The translations under genes were made by a program, and so were the position numbers. A DNA stretch of 64,000 bases from Diaminobutyricibacter sp049994905 (GTDB taxonomy: Bacteria; Actinomycetota; Actinomycetes; Actinomycetales; Microbacteriaceae). Each line of letters opens with the position of its first letter. Position 1 is the stretch's first letter. The DNA lies in the NCBI RefSeq assembly GCF_049994905.1, contig NZ_CP188258.1, forward strand, positions 3,472,001-3,536,000. The letters run 5' to 3'. Shown here piece by piece: positions 50,186 to 59,107 of this stretch. The notes under the pieces are model-generated. The model was not told the DNA's origin. It did no database searches and saw only the letters and a list, made by a program, of their open reading frames with translations.

Positions 50186-51565
50186 ATGAACCGACCGATC
50201 CGCGTCGCCATCGTCGGCGCAGGACCCGCCGGAATCTACGCCGGGAGCATCCTTGCGAACCGCGTACCCGGAGTGGCGATCGACCTCTTCGAATCCCTCC
50301 CCGCGCCGTACGGGCTCATCCGTTACGGGGTCGCACCCGATCACCCCCGCATCAAGGGCATCGTCACCTCGCTGCACGAGATGCTCGACGGGGGCGCCAT
50401 CCGGTTCATCGGCAACGTCGAGGTGGGGGCCGACGTGAGCGTCGCCGACCTGCGCGCGTACTACCACGCGGTCATCTTCGCGACCGGGGCGATCCGCGAC
50501 GCCGACCTCGACATCCCGGGCGTCGAGCTGGCGGGCTCCTACGGAGCGGCCGACTTCGTCTCGTGGTACGACGGGCATCCGGATGTGCCCCGGGACTGGA
50601 CGCTCGACGCCGCGCAGGTCGCGGTGATCGGCAACGGCAACGTAGCACTCGACGTCGCTCGCATCCTGGCCAAGCACCCAAAGGACCTGCTGACCACGGA
50701 GATCCCGGACAACGTGGTCGCCGGGTTGACGGACTCGGCCGTCACCGACGTTCACGTCTTCGGACGTCGCGGACCCGGCGACGTGAAGTTCACGCCGATC
50801 GAGTTGCGGGAGCTCGGGGAGCTCCGCGACGTCGACATCATTCTGGATGACGCCGACTTCGCGGAGGACACGGTCGCGGCTCCCGCGGAAGGCGTGAAGC
50901 CGACCAACCAGTCCAAGGTGATCGCCCGCATCTTCGCGAGCTGGCGTGAGCGCGAAGTGGGCGCCGCGAGCCGGCGGCTGCACCTCCACTTCTTCCACAA
51001 GCCGCTCGACATCATCGGCGACCAGCGCGTCGAGGCCCTGCGGTTCGAGCGCACCGTCGTCGATGCCGACGGTCGGGTCACCGGCACCGGTATCGTGCAC
51101 GAATACCCGGTCGCCGCGGTCTACCGGGCGGTCGGTTACTACGGTTCCCCTGTCAACGACGTACCCTTCGCGCCCGCGACGGGAACCATCCCGAACGACG
51201 GGGGCCGCGTGCTCGACGCGGACGGCACCCGAGCGCCCGGGCTCTACGCGACCGGCTGGATCAAGCGCGGACCGGTCGGCCTGATCGGCCACACCAAGAG
51301 CGATGCCACCGAGACCATCGAGAACCTGGTCGAAGACCTGGACACGCTGGTGGCGACGTCCGAGCCGTCGGCCGACGACATCCTCGGCCTGCTCGAATCG
51401 CGCGGCGTTCCGTTCACGACGTGGGACGGCTGGCTGCGTTTGGATGCCCACGAGCGCTTCCTCGGCAGCACGACGCTCCTCGATGTCGAGCGCGAACGGG
51501 TGAAAGTCGTGCCCCGGGACGAGCAGGTCGCCATTTCGCGTGACGAGGCTCTGGCACTGTCGTGA
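50186..51565 (+). CDS. fpr: Ferredoxin-NADP+ reductase, adrenodoxin-reductase type
   Basis: 459 residues. FAD motif VAIVGAGPAGIYAG at 7-20, APYGLIRYGVAPDHP near 42, NADP motif VIGNGNVALDVARIL near 148 and the closing YATGWIKRGPVGLIGHTKSDA near 354, all characteristic of the FprA/adrenodoxin-reductase class. It passes electrons from NADPH to ferredoxin, the donor for sulfite reductase. No ferredoxin gene is in the operon or elsewhere in the window. It starts directly after the cysG stop. Confidence 0.93.
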   Translation: MNRPIRVAIVGAGPAGIYAGSILANRVPGVAIDLFESLPAPYGLIRYGVAPDHPRIKGIVTSLHEMLDGGAIRFIGNVEVGADVSVADLRAYYHAVIFATGAIRDADLDIPGVELAGSYGAADFVSWYDGHPDVPRDWTLDAAQVAVIGNGNVALDVARILAKHPKDLLTTEIPDNVVAGLTDSAVTDVHVFGRRGPGDVKFTPIELRELGELRDVDIILDDADFAEDTVAAPAEGVKPTNQSKVIARIFASWREREVGAASRRLHLHFFHKPLDIIGDQRVEALRFERTVVDADGRVTGTGIVHEYPVAAVYRAVGYYGSPVNDVPFAPATGTIPNDGGRVLDADGTRAPGLYATGWIKRGPVGLIGHTKSDATETIENLVEDLDTLVATSEPSADDILGLLESRGVPFTTWDGWLRLDAHERFLGSTTLLDVERERVKVVPRDEQVAISRDEALALS

Positions 51566-51583
51566 CCTATCTGGAGACTTCGC

Positions 51584-52558
51584 ATGAGCGATGAGACGGT
51601 TCCGGATGACATCGTCGACTGCGTCGTCATCGGCGGAGGCCCGGCGGGGCTCTCCGCAACGCTGAACCTTGCGCGCGCCGTGGCGACCGTCGCACTCGTC
51701 GACACCGGCCGGCCGCGCAATGCGGCGACCCTGCGCTCCCACGGATTCCTGAGCCGGGATGGCATACCGCCCCACGAACTGCGCAAGCTCGGTGTCGCCG
51801 AGCTGCGCGAGTATCCGCACATCCGTATCCACGAGCGCGCGACGGTGACGCGGGTGGCGCAAGTTGCGCGTGACGGCGCGGAGGCGCATCCGTTCGTCGT
51901 CGAGGTGTCGTCGCGTGCTCCGGGCGACACGCGGCGGCTTGCCGCACGCACGGTGCTCCTCGCGACCGGGCTGCGCGAGACACTGCCCGAGATCGAGGGT
52001 GTGCGCTCCTTCTACGGGATGAGCGTCTTCAGCTGCGTCGCCTGCGACGGCTGGGAGCTCCGGGACCGGCCGCTCGCCCTGATCGGCGAGACCGCCGACC
52101 TGGGTGCGCGCGCCCTCCACCTGTCGCGCTGGACCACCGAGCTGACCGTCTTCACCAACGGTGTCGGTGCGCTCGCGGCGGATGACGAGGCCCGGCTCGA
52201 CGCCCGCGGAATCCGGGTCGTTCGCACACCGATCGCCGGCCTCGAGGGCCCTCGCGGCCAGGTCGCGGCGGTGCGACTGGTCGACGGAACGTCGGTGCCC
52301 GTCGACGGCGGGTTCATCCGACCCGTCTGGGATGCGCCGATCGCCTTTCTCGACGACCTGCCCGCCATCGATGCCGACGGCTTTGTCGTTGCCGACGTCG
52401 AGGGCCGCACGAGCATTCCCGGGGTGTACGCGGCCGGCGACCTCGTCCCACCGGGCCCGCAGCAGCTGATCGTTGCGGCGGGCGCCGGCGCGCGAACGGC
52501 CGCGGCCCTGGTCGCCGACCTCGTCGCGGGGCGGACCCGGATCGGGGTGACCGGATGA
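51584..52558 (+). CDS. Thioredoxin-reductase-like flavoprotein
   Basis: 324 residues, TrxB fold. FAD motif VVIGGGPAGLSATLNLA near 14, redox pair CVAC in SVFSCVACDGWEL near 147, and the C-terminal FAD motif GVYAAGDLVPPGPQQL near 285. The usual NADPH motif GGGDSA is replaced by IGETADLG and the basic HRR-type segment is missing, so NADPH may not be the donor. In this operon it may recycle a thiol partner for CysH or receive electrons from ferredoxin; it is also similar to stand-alone dithiol oxidases. Confidence 0.85.
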   Translation: MSDETVPDDIVDCVVIGGGPAGLSATLNLARAVATVALVDTGRPRNAATLRSHGFLSRDGIPPHELRKLGVAELREYPHIRIHERATVTRVAQVARDGAEAHPFVVEVSSRAPGDTRRLAARTVLLATGLRETLPEIEGVRSFYGMSVFSCVACDGWELRDRPLALIGETADLGARALHLSRWTTELTVFTNGVGALAADDEARLDARGIRVVRTPIAGLEGPRGQVAAVRLVDGTSVPVDGGFIRPVWDAPIAFLDDLPAIDADGFVVADVEGRTSIPGVYAAGDLVPPGPQQLIVAAGAGARTAAALVADLVAGRTRIGVTG

Positions 52559-53280
52559 CCGCCGCCGAATCGGTGCTCGTGCTCCCCTCGCACGGTACCG
52601 GCGATCCGGTCGGCCAGGGCGCCATCCGCGCACTCGTCGACGCTGTCGCTGCGCGGGTCGACGTGCCCGTCCTCGACTGCTTCGTCGACGTTCAGCAGCC
52701 GGATGTCCCGGCCACGCTGGCGATCGCACCGGGCGAAGCGCCCCTCGTCATCGTTCCCCTGCTCCTGTCGACCGGCTACCACGTGCGCGTCGACGTCACC
52801 GAGGCCGCGCTGAGCGTCGCGCCACGGCGGACGGTGGTCACCCCGGCACTGGGCCCGGATGACCGCCTCGTCGACCTGCTCGCGCTCCGCCTCCGGGAGG
52901 CCGGGCTCCGCAGCACAGACCAGGTCGTGCTCGCAGCCGCAGGATCGAGCGACCCGGATGCGGTCGCCGACTGTGCCGAAGTCGCCGCGGCTCTGGGCCG
53001 TCGGCTCGGCACCGACGTCACGGTCGGATTCCTCGCTTCGGCAGAACCGCGACTCGATGCTGCGATCTCGACGGCGCGGGGGGCGCATCCCGGCCGGCGG
53101 ATCGCGGTCGCCACGTACCTGCTGGCACCCGGGTTTTTCGCGCGACTCGCGGCTGCAGCGGATGCCGAGCTGGTCACCGCTCCGCTCCTTAGCGCAGACG
53201 GGCCTCCCCCGGCGGAACTCGTCGACCTCGTGATCGACCGCTATTCGCAGGCCGTGCGGTTGCAGGCCGCGACCGCCTAG
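52555..53280 (+). CDS. sirB: Sirohydrochlorin ferrochelatase (CbiX/SirB-like)
   Basis: 241 residues, two-domain chelatase. The metal-binding histidines are His13 in LPSHGTGD and His76 in LLLSTGYHVRVDV; a second, degenerate repeat (VVLAAAGSSDPDAVADC) fills the C-terminal half. It inserts iron into sirohydrochlorin as the last step of siroheme synthesis. ATGA overlap with the flavoprotein gene. Its TAG stop overlaps the TAG stop of the convergent gene through a shared CTAG. Confidence 0.9.
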   Translation: MTAAESVLVLPSHGTGDPVGQGAIRALVDAVAARVDVPVLDCFVDVQQPDVPATLAIAPGEAPLVIVPLLLSTGYHVRVDVTEAALSVAPRRTVVTPALGPDDRLVDLLALRLREAGLRSTDQVVLAAAGSSDPDAVADCAEVAAALGRRLGTDVTVGFLASAEPRLDAAISTARGAHPGRRIAVATYLLAPGFFARLAAAADAELVTAPLLSADGPPPAELVDLVIDRYSQAVRLQAATA

Positions 53281-53807
53281 CGCCCGATCGCCCACCAATG
53301 ACGCTGGTCGCGTCGGCACTCCGCCGACGGCGACCGCTCGTCGACGACCGCATGGCGCCCCGCCTCATCCGGTTCGAAATGCCACCGCACCGGCCTGTTG
53401 TAGAAGCGCAGTTTCGACCCGCACTCCGGGCACTCGCCCGCGTATTTCTCGATGACGGCCTGTCCGCCGTCTTCGACGATGGCGGGCAGGATCGGAGACA
53501 CCGGCAGCCAGCGACCGTCGCGGGTGACGACGCGCCAGAGCCGCCAGGCCGCTGCGACGCCGACCGCTCCGAGGGCCACGGCGAGAAGCAGACCGGCTCG
53601 GACGCCGTCGATCGACGTGGGGCTCGGCAGGTCTGCCGCGGCGAAGGAGACGGCCAGGATGGTGGCCGCGACGACAGCGACGAGCAGCGCCAGAATTCCA
53701 AAGATGACATTCGACCGGGCACCCACGCGAAGCCGGATCGACCAGCGACGCCCGAAGGCCAGTTCGCTCGTCAGCGGGGGCTCTGTCCCCAATCCGTCGA
53801 CGCCCAT
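53277..53807 (-). CDS. Membrane protein with zinc-ribbon-like segment
   Basis: 176 residues. Two hydrophobic helices (about 34-56 and 68-88) are followed by a soluble C-terminal part with CPECGSKLRFYNRPVRWHF near 125, a possible half zinc ribbon, and a later AECRRDQRHWW. No family is recognised. The stop codon shares CTAG with the stop of the convergent ferrochelatase gene. Confidence 0.7.
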   Translation of the reverse strand: MGVDGLGTEPPLTSELAFGRRWSIRLRVGARSNVIFGILALLVAVVAATILAVSFAAADLPSPTSIDGVRAGLLLAVALGAVGVAAAWRLWRVVTRDGRWLPVSPILPAIVEDGGQAVIEKYAGECPECGSKLRFYNRPVRWHFEPDEAGRHAVVDERSPSAECRRDQRHWWAIGR

Positions 53808-53892
53808 CCGGAGATGATAGGTGGCCACTGCACCCTCGGTACAGGTCTCCCGATACACAGCGTCACACTCAGTCGAGGCGGGCAGGAGTGGG

Positions 53893-54828
53893 TCAGAGGG
53901 TCGAGCGGAAGGCCCGTATCTCGGCGAGAGTCGGGATGGACGGTACGGCTCCCGCGCGCTGAACCGACAGCGCCGCAGCCGCCGTAGCGAACTCCGCACA
54001 CCGCACGAGCAGAGCGAGGTCGATCGACGAACTTCCCGCGCGTTCGAGTTCGGCGACAAGAGCCCCGCAGAAGGTGTCGCCCGCGCCCGTCGTGTCGACG
54101 GCATCCACGGGCAGTCCGGCGACGAGCGCGTCGCCACTCCCGGGCACGCTGACGAGCGCACCGCGGGCGCCGAGCGTGATGATCACCGCCAGCCCGAGTT
54201 CGCCGAGCACGGCTGCAAGGGCATGTTCGTCTGCGTCGACCCGCCCCGCCTGGCGGAGGTCGGCCGCCAGGTGGGCGGCCTCCTGGTCGTTCACGACGAG
54301 CACGTCGACGTCATCCAGGAGCTCCCGCGGCAGGTAACGGATGGGCGCCGCATTCAGCACAACGGTCGTGCCGGCCGATCGTGCAACCGCCGCGGCGTCG
54401 GCCACCGTCGCCATGGGCGTCTCCAGTTGCAGGAGCAGAACGCGTGCGCCTGCGATCACTGCGCGTTCCTCAACGGTCAGCTCCGTGAGCATCCCGTTCG
54501 CGCCCGAGTCGACCACGATCGCGTTCTCGCCCCGGTCATCCACTGTGATGAGCGCGGTGCCGGTGGGCGCGCCCACCCGCCGCAGGTGCAGTGCGACCCC
54601 GCTCTCGACGAGGCTCGCTTCGAGGCGGTCGCCGGCGGCATCCGTGCCGAGCGCGGCGATGAAGGATGCGTCGGCGCCCGCCCGGGCCGCAGCCGTCACC
54701 TGGTTGTTGCCTTTGCCGCCCGGCGCCGTGTCCGACGCGGTCGCGAGGATGGTCTCCCCCGCCGCCGGGATCCGCTCGACACGATAGATGAGGTCGAGGT
54801 TGGCGCTCCCGACCACGACGACACTCAC
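53893..54828 (-). CDS. Ribokinase-family (PfkB) carbohydrate kinase
   Basis: 311 residues. N-terminal VVVGSANLDLIYRVERIPAAGETI, substrate-binding GGKGNNQVTAAARAGAD near 38 and the C-terminal ATP/anion-hole motif DAVDTTGAGDTFCGALVAEL near 245 with the catalytic aspartate. GGKGxNQ and NAAP place it near ribokinase, which phosphorylates ribose at O5. No sugar transporter is adjacent, so another sugar is possible. GTG start at 54828. Confidence 0.88.
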   Translation of the reverse strand: MSVVVVGSANLDLIYRVERIPAAGETILATASDTAPGGKGNNQVTAAARAGADASFIAALGTDAAGDRLEASLVESGVALHLRRVGAPTGTALITVDDRGENAIVVDSGANGMLTELTVEERAVIAGARVLLLQLETPMATVADAAAVARSAGTTVVLNAAPIRYLPRELLDDVDVLVVNDQEAAHLAADLRQAGRVDADEHALAAVLGELGLAVIITLGARGALVSVPGSGDALVAGLPVDAVDTTGAGDTFCGALVAELERAGSSSIDLALLVRCAEFATAAAALSVQRAGAVPSIPTLAEIRAFRSTL

Positions 54829-54847
54829 GGGGCTACGATAGCGCGGC

Positions 54848-54994
54848 TCAGACCCGCGTTCGGTAGAGGTCGGCCTCGACCCGGTAGGCGTCGCCGAGGT
54901 AGGTGTTCCGGCCACCTTCGAGATCTCTCATCCCTCGCGCACGCTCACACAGGGTGCGCATAGCTGCGACCTCACTTTCCGCAGGCTTCGGCAC
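54848..54994 (-). CDS. Possible small protein of 48 residues
   Basis: From GTG 54994 the frame reads through RTLCERARGMRDLEGGRNTY to a terminal ADLYRTRV. The last 25 codons have strong C/G third positions, typical of coding sequence in this genome. ATG 54961 would give 37 residues. There is no ribosome binding site and no known family. It lies 20 bases upstream of the kinase gene on the same strand, so it may instead be part of that leader. Confidence 0.3.
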   Translation of the reverse strand: MPKPAESEVAAMRTLCERARGMRDLEGGRNTYLGDAYRVEADLYRTRV

Positions 54995-55034
54995 CCACCA
55001 TGGGGGGGACGTCGACTGGGAAGGGCGGCCGCAC

Positions 55035-55637
55035 ATGATGATCTCCGGACTGCATCGGCCTCGACTCCTGCGGGGCGCGGCCCTCGACGCCCCGGTCGTT
55101 GCTCCCGTGATCCGCACTCCCCGTCTCGTGCTGCGTCCGCACCGGATGGACGATGCGGATGCGTGGCTCGCGATCGAAGCCGACCCGAGCATCCGGCGCA
55201 ACCTGCACTGGCCCGAGCGCGACCAGCATCACGCGCTCGCACACCTGCGTGACCGCACCCGGCACACGATGCTGCTGCAGTCCGGCGACTTCCTCGCGCT
55301 TGCGGTCGAACTCGACGGCGAAGTCATCGGCGACGTCTCGGTGCACCTGCGCACGGTCGCGCCCGAGACGCGTTCCGCCGAGCTGGGCTGGCTCGAACTC
55401 TCGCGCTTCGGCGGCCGGGGCTACGCGACCGAAGCGGCAGAGGGGATGCTCGGCTTCGTTTTCGGCACCCTCGGCGCGCGCTGGGTGACCGCCGTGATCG
55501 ACGAGGACAACATCCGCTCGATCGCCCTGGCGAAGCGCCTGGGCTTCGAGTGCGTAGCCCACACCGGCCCCACCCTGACCTTCCTGAAGCCCACCGTCAT
55601 CGTCGCCTCCCTCCCCTCCCCCGCCGCCCGGACCTGA
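55035..55637 (+). CDS. GNAT family N-acetyltransferase
   Basis: 200 residues, RimJ/RimL-like GNAT. IRTPRLVLRPHRMDDADAWLAIEADP at about 26-51, GEVIGDVSVHLRT near 93, the acetyl-CoA loop GGRGYATEAAEGMLGF near 127 and DEDNIRSIALAKRLGFECVA near 157. It acetylates a protein N-terminus, antibiotic or metabolite; the target is not evident. The start ATG at 55035 is tentative. Confidence 0.87.
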   Translation: MMISGLHRPRLLRGAALDAPVVAPVIRTPRLVLRPHRMDDADAWLAIEADPSIRRNLHWPERDQHHALAHLRDRTRHTMLLQSGDFLALAVELDGEVIGDVSVHLRTVAPETRSAELGWLELSRFGGRGYATEAAEGMLGFVFGTLGARWVTAVIDEDNIRSIALAKRLGFECVAHTGPTLTFLKPTVIVASLPSPAART

Positions 55638-55675
55638 AAGTGCCTCACTAGCCCACTCGAGGCTCACTAGTATGG

Positions 55676-57412
55676 GTGCCATCCGAGGTGGGGTGCGCGT
55701 GTACGCCCGGGGGTGAGGGGGAGCCGATCGAAGCGCTGATCATCGGCGTCGCGGGGCTGCTGGTCGTGGCGGCTGCAGCCGCTCTTGCTCCGCGCCTGCG
55801 CATCGCCGCCCCGATCATCCTGGTCGTCCTGGGCATCGTGATCAGCCTGCTCCCGTTCGTGCCGCCCGTGAAGGTGAGCCCCGAGCTGATCCTCGCCGGC
55901 ATCCTTCCGCCCTTGCTCTATTCGGCATCCGTGTCGATGCCGACCATGAACTTCCGCCGCGAGTTCAACGCGATCGGTGGCCTCTCGGTCGCGCTCGTCG
56001 TCATCTCGTCGTTCGTACTCGGCCTGTTCTTCGCCTGGGTGATTCCTGGGCTCAGCATCTGGTGGGGGATCGCCCTCGGCGCGATCGTCAGCCCGACGGA
56101 TGCGGTGGCCACGTCGATCGTGAAGCGGCTGGGCATCCGTGGCCGGGTCGTCGCCGTGCTCGAAGGCGAAAGCCTGCTGAACGACGCGACCGCGCTCGTG
56201 CTGTTGCGCACGGCGATCGCGGCCACGGCGGTCTCGATCTCGTTCTGGGGTGTGCTCGGCAGCTTCTTCTACGCCGTCGCAGTCGCCGTGATCCTCGGTT
56301 TCGTCGTCGGGCACCTGAACCTGTGGGTGCGGTCGAAGGTTCCGGATGCGACGGTCAACACGGTCATCTCGTTCACCGTGCCGTTCCTGGCTTCCATCCC
56401 GGCCGAACTGCTCGGCGCATCCGGTCTCGTCGCTGCCGTCGTCGCCGGCCTCGTCACCGGGTACGGCGCCGCCCGGCGCCTCCCGCCGCAGCACCGCCTC
56501 TCCGACAGCCAGAACTGGCGCGCGGTCGAACTCGTCTTCGAGGGCGCGATCTTCCTTCTGATGGGGCTGGAACTGTTCGCCATCATCAACGAGGTGCAGT
56601 ACAAAGACGACGGGCTCGGGCCGGCCTTGGTGATCGCGCTGGGTGCGTTCGTGCTGACCCTGGTCGTGCGGGCCGCCTATGTCGCGTTGCTCCTGGCCGG
56701 AGCGGGCAGGCGTTCGCGGCGCAGCGAGAAAGTGAAGCCGCGACTCGACGTCATGCAGCAACGGCTCGACAGCCCCGAGACACTGGTCGCCCGGCCGGGC
56801 TCACCGCGCCCGGCGCCCGGGCCCGAGCAGATCGAACGCGCCAAGACGCACACGCGCCGGGTGCTCGCCGATATCAACTATCTGCTCGCGACGCCGCTCG
56901 GCTGGCGGGAAGGCGGCGTGCTCGTCTGGGCCGGGATGCGCGGCGCGGTCACGGTCGCCGCCGCACAGACACTCCCCCAGCAGACGCCGGACCGGGCGTT
57001 CCTCGTGCTGGTCGCGTTCATCGTCGCGGCGTCGTCGCTCCTGATCCAGGGCGGAACGCTCAGCCTGGTCGTCGGCTGGTTGAAGCCGGCGGGCCCGGAT
57101 GCTGAAGCCGAGACCGAGGAACGCGGCCGCCTTCTCGAATTGCTCACCACCATCGAACGCGACATCCGGGCCGCCCATCCGCCGGTCGTCGAACTCCCCA
57201 CCGACACCGCCGTCGACGCGGCCCTCCCCACCCCCGCGAGCTTCGCCGCACTCAAGCGGCTGACCATCCAGATCATCGAAGCCCAGCGGACCGCCCTCCT
57301 GGATGCGCGCGACGACGGGACGTTCAGCGCCGAGATCCTGAACAGCGCGCTCGACAATCTCGATGCCGACCAGATCAGCATCGAACTGAAGGGCGCCCCC
57401 GCAGGTCAGTGA
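55676..57412 (+). CDS. Na+/H+ antiporter, CPA1 family
   Basis: 578 residues. About 12 membrane helices in residues 18-440, with the transport-site motifs VSPTDAVATS near 140 and EGESLLNDATALVL near 163 (the ND pair). A cytoplasmic loop (340-400) and a soluble C-terminal tail (from about 470) are typical of bacterial NhaP/YjcE proteins. It exchanges Na+ or K+ for H+ for pH and salt homeostasis. The start is GTG 55676 at the earliest; no ATG precedes the first helix. Confidence 0.88.
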   Translation: MPSEVGCACTPGGEGEPIEALIIGVAGLLVVAAAAALAPRLRIAAPIILVVLGIVISLLPFVPPVKVSPELILAGILPPLLYSASVSMPTMNFRREFNAIGGLSVALVVISSFVLGLFFAWVIPGLSIWWGIALGAIVSPTDAVATSIVKRLGIRGRVVAVLEGESLLNDATALVLLRTAIAATAVSISFWGVLGSFFYAVAVAVILGFVVGHLNLWVRSKVPDATVNTVISFTVPFLASIPAELLGASGLVAAVVAGLVTGYGAARRLPPQHRLSDSQNWRAVELVFEGAIFLLMGLELFAIINEVQYKDDGLGPALVIALGAFVLTLVVRAAYVALLLAGAGRRSRRSEKVKPRLDVMQQRLDSPETLVARPGSPRPAPGPEQIERAKTHTRRVLADINYLLATPLGWREGGVLVWAGMRGAVTVAAAQTLPQQTPDRAFLVLVAFIVAASSLLIQGGTLSLVVGWLKPAGPDAEAETEERGRLLELLTTIERDIRAAHPPVVELPTDTAVDAALPTPASFAALKRLTIQIIEAQRTALLDARDDGTFSAEILNSALDNLDADQISIELKGAPAGQ

Positions 57413-57560
57413 GGGCCGCGCCGTTCAGACAGGAATCACGCGGAGTCGCACAGAACGTTTCGGACAGAGTCGTGAGGCGCCGGACCTCGGCACCTGGTAG
57501 CAGCCGGGGCGGCGCAGGAGTCGCTGGGTGCGCATGCGCGACGAAGGCGCGCCCGCGACT

Positions 57561-57566
57561 TATGCT
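57561..57566 (+). promoter_or_regulatory. Putative -10 box of the pnt operon
   Basis: TATGCT lies 6 bases before the ATG at 57573, so the transcript would begin at the start codon (leaderless). No ribosome binding site is visible. The rest of the 160-base gap after the antiporter shows nothing else I can support. Confidence 0.4.
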
Positions 57567-57572
57567 GCTCAT

Positions 57573-58790
57573 ATGACGTCGCTGTCACCCACTCCTCCGG
57601 GAGATCCGCAGGCTGCCCTGACCATCGGCGTTCTCCGCGAGACCGCCGCCGGTGAGAACCGTGTCGCACTCGATCCCGACGTTGCCGCGGAGTTCCTGCG
57701 CGACGGTCGCCGGGTCCTGATCGAAAGCGGTGCCGGGGAGCGCGCCGGCTGGGCGGATGCCGACTACTCGGCCGCCGGCGCCACAGTCGCACCGCGGGCC
57801 GACGTGCTTGATCGCCTGGACGTCCTCGCGGCGGTGCGCCGGCCTCACGACGAGGTCACGTCGGCGCTTCGGGAGGGACAGGGTCTCGTCGGGATGCTCG
57901 ATCCTTTCCAGAACCTCGACCTGCTGGATGGGCTCTGCCGACGGGGAGTCACGGTCGCGGCGTTCGAATTGCTGCCGCGCACCCTGAGTCGGTCACAGTC
58001 GATGGATGCCCTGAGCTCGCAGTCCGCGGCCGCCGGCTACCGGGCCGCGATCGTCGCCGCCGAGGCGTTCGGCGGGTTCTTCCCGATGATGATCACCGCC
58101 GCCGGAACGGCACGCCCCGCCCGCATCCTCGTCATCGGGGCCGGGGTCGCCGGGCTCCAGGCGCTGAGCACGGCCCGCCGCCTCGGCGCCGTGGTGACCG
58201 GCTACGACGTCCGCCCCGCATCCCGGGGAGAGGTCGAGTCGGTCGGCGCCTCGTTCGCCACCTCGTCGGTTGCCGAAGGCGCCGGTTCCGGCGGATACGC
58301 ACGGGCCATGACCGCCGACGAGCTCGCCGCCCAACAGCAGGAGCTCTCGCAGCTCATCACCCGCTTCGACGTGGTGATCACCACCGCGAAGGTTCCCGGG
58401 AGGCGCCCGCCGGTGCTGGTGCCGCAGGAGACGCTCGAATCGATGGCCCGCGGCTCCGTCTGCGTCGACCTCGCGAGCGGCCCGTTCGGCGGCAACGTCC
58501 ACGGCTCGGTCGACGGCCGGCGCATCGTCACGCCGAACGGTGTCACGGTGATCGGCAGCAGCGACCTCGCGATGACCATTCCCACTGCAGCGTCGCGGAT
58601 GTTCGCGAAGAACGTCCACGCACTCATCGCGGCCCTGACCCACGACGGAACGTTCGAACCCGACCTCGACGACGAGCTGCAGCGGACCGTCGTCGTGTGC
58701 CACGACCACGAGATCGTCAGCGCTGCCATTCGCAAGGCGATGGGGCTCGACGAATCCCTTGAAGCTCGACCGGAGGAGGTGCGTTCGTGA
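57573..58790 (+). CDS. pntAA: NAD(P) transhydrogenase subunit alpha, NAD-binding part (PntAA)
   Basis: 405 residues, domain I of proton-translocating transhydrogenase. TIGVLRETAAGENRVALDPD near 17, the QSMDALSSQSAAAGYRA segment near 145, NAD Rossmann motif ILVIGAGVAGLQALSTARRLGA near 190 and SVCVDLASGPFGGNVHGS near 295. It lies on the cytoplasmic face and hands hydride from NADH to NADP+ bound on PntB. First gene of the three-gene operon. Confidence 0.94.
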   Translation: MTSLSPTPPGDPQAALTIGVLRETAAGENRVALDPDVAAEFLRDGRRVLIESGAGERAGWADADYSAAGATVAPRADVLDRLDVLAAVRRPHDEVTSALREGQGLVGMLDPFQNLDLLDGLCRRGVTVAAFELLPRTLSRSQSMDALSSQSAAAGYRAAIVAAEAFGGFFPMMITAAGTARPARILVIGAGVAGLQALSTARRLGAVVTGYDVRPASRGEVESVGASFATSSVAEGAGSGGYARAMTADELAAQQQELSQLITRFDVVITTAKVPGRRPPVLVPQETLESMARGSVCVDLASGPFGGNVHGSVDGRRIVTPNGVTVIGSSDLAMTIPTAASRMFAKNVHALIAALTHDGTFEPDLDDELQRTVVVCHDHEIVSAAIRKAMGLDESLEARPEEVRS

Positions 58791-59107
58791 GTACCGAACT
58801 GTTCACGGGCATCACGGTGTTCGTCCTGGCCCTGCTGGTCGGCTTCGAGGTGATCAGCAAGATCCCGTCGACGCTGCACACGCCGATGATGTCGGGCGCG
58901 AACGCCATCCACGGCGTCGTGATCGTCGGTGCCATCCTCACTGCGACCGCCGCTGACACCCCCATCGGCTACCTGCTTGCCGGCATCGCCTCAGCCTTCG
59001 CCGCAGCGAACGTGGTCGGCGGCTACCTGGTGACCGACCGGATGCTGCGCATGTTCCGCGCCCCGAGGCCCGCCCGCACCGTCGAGGCGAAGGAGCCCAC
59101 GAAGTGA
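58787..59107 (+). CDS. pntAB: NAD(P) transhydrogenase subunit alpha, membrane part (PntAB)
   Basis: 106 residues with three to four membrane helices. EVISKIPSTLHTPMMSGANAIHGVVIVGAI near 22 is the conserved signature of this small subunit. GTG start overlaps the pntAA stop (GTGA). It forms the proton channel with PntB. Split alpha subunits of this kind are common in actinobacteria. Confidence 0.95.
   Translation: MSTELFTGITVFVLALLVGFEVISKIPSTLHTPMMSGANAIHGVVIVGAILTATAADTPIGYLLAGIASAFAAANVVGGYLVTDRMLRMFRAPRPARTVEAKEPTK

Noticed and set aside
45908..52729. Open frames of 743 and 883 codons opposite the sulfate operon
   Set aside because: Composition is shadow-like (Arg/Asp/Gly) and they contradict a well-supported overlapping operon.
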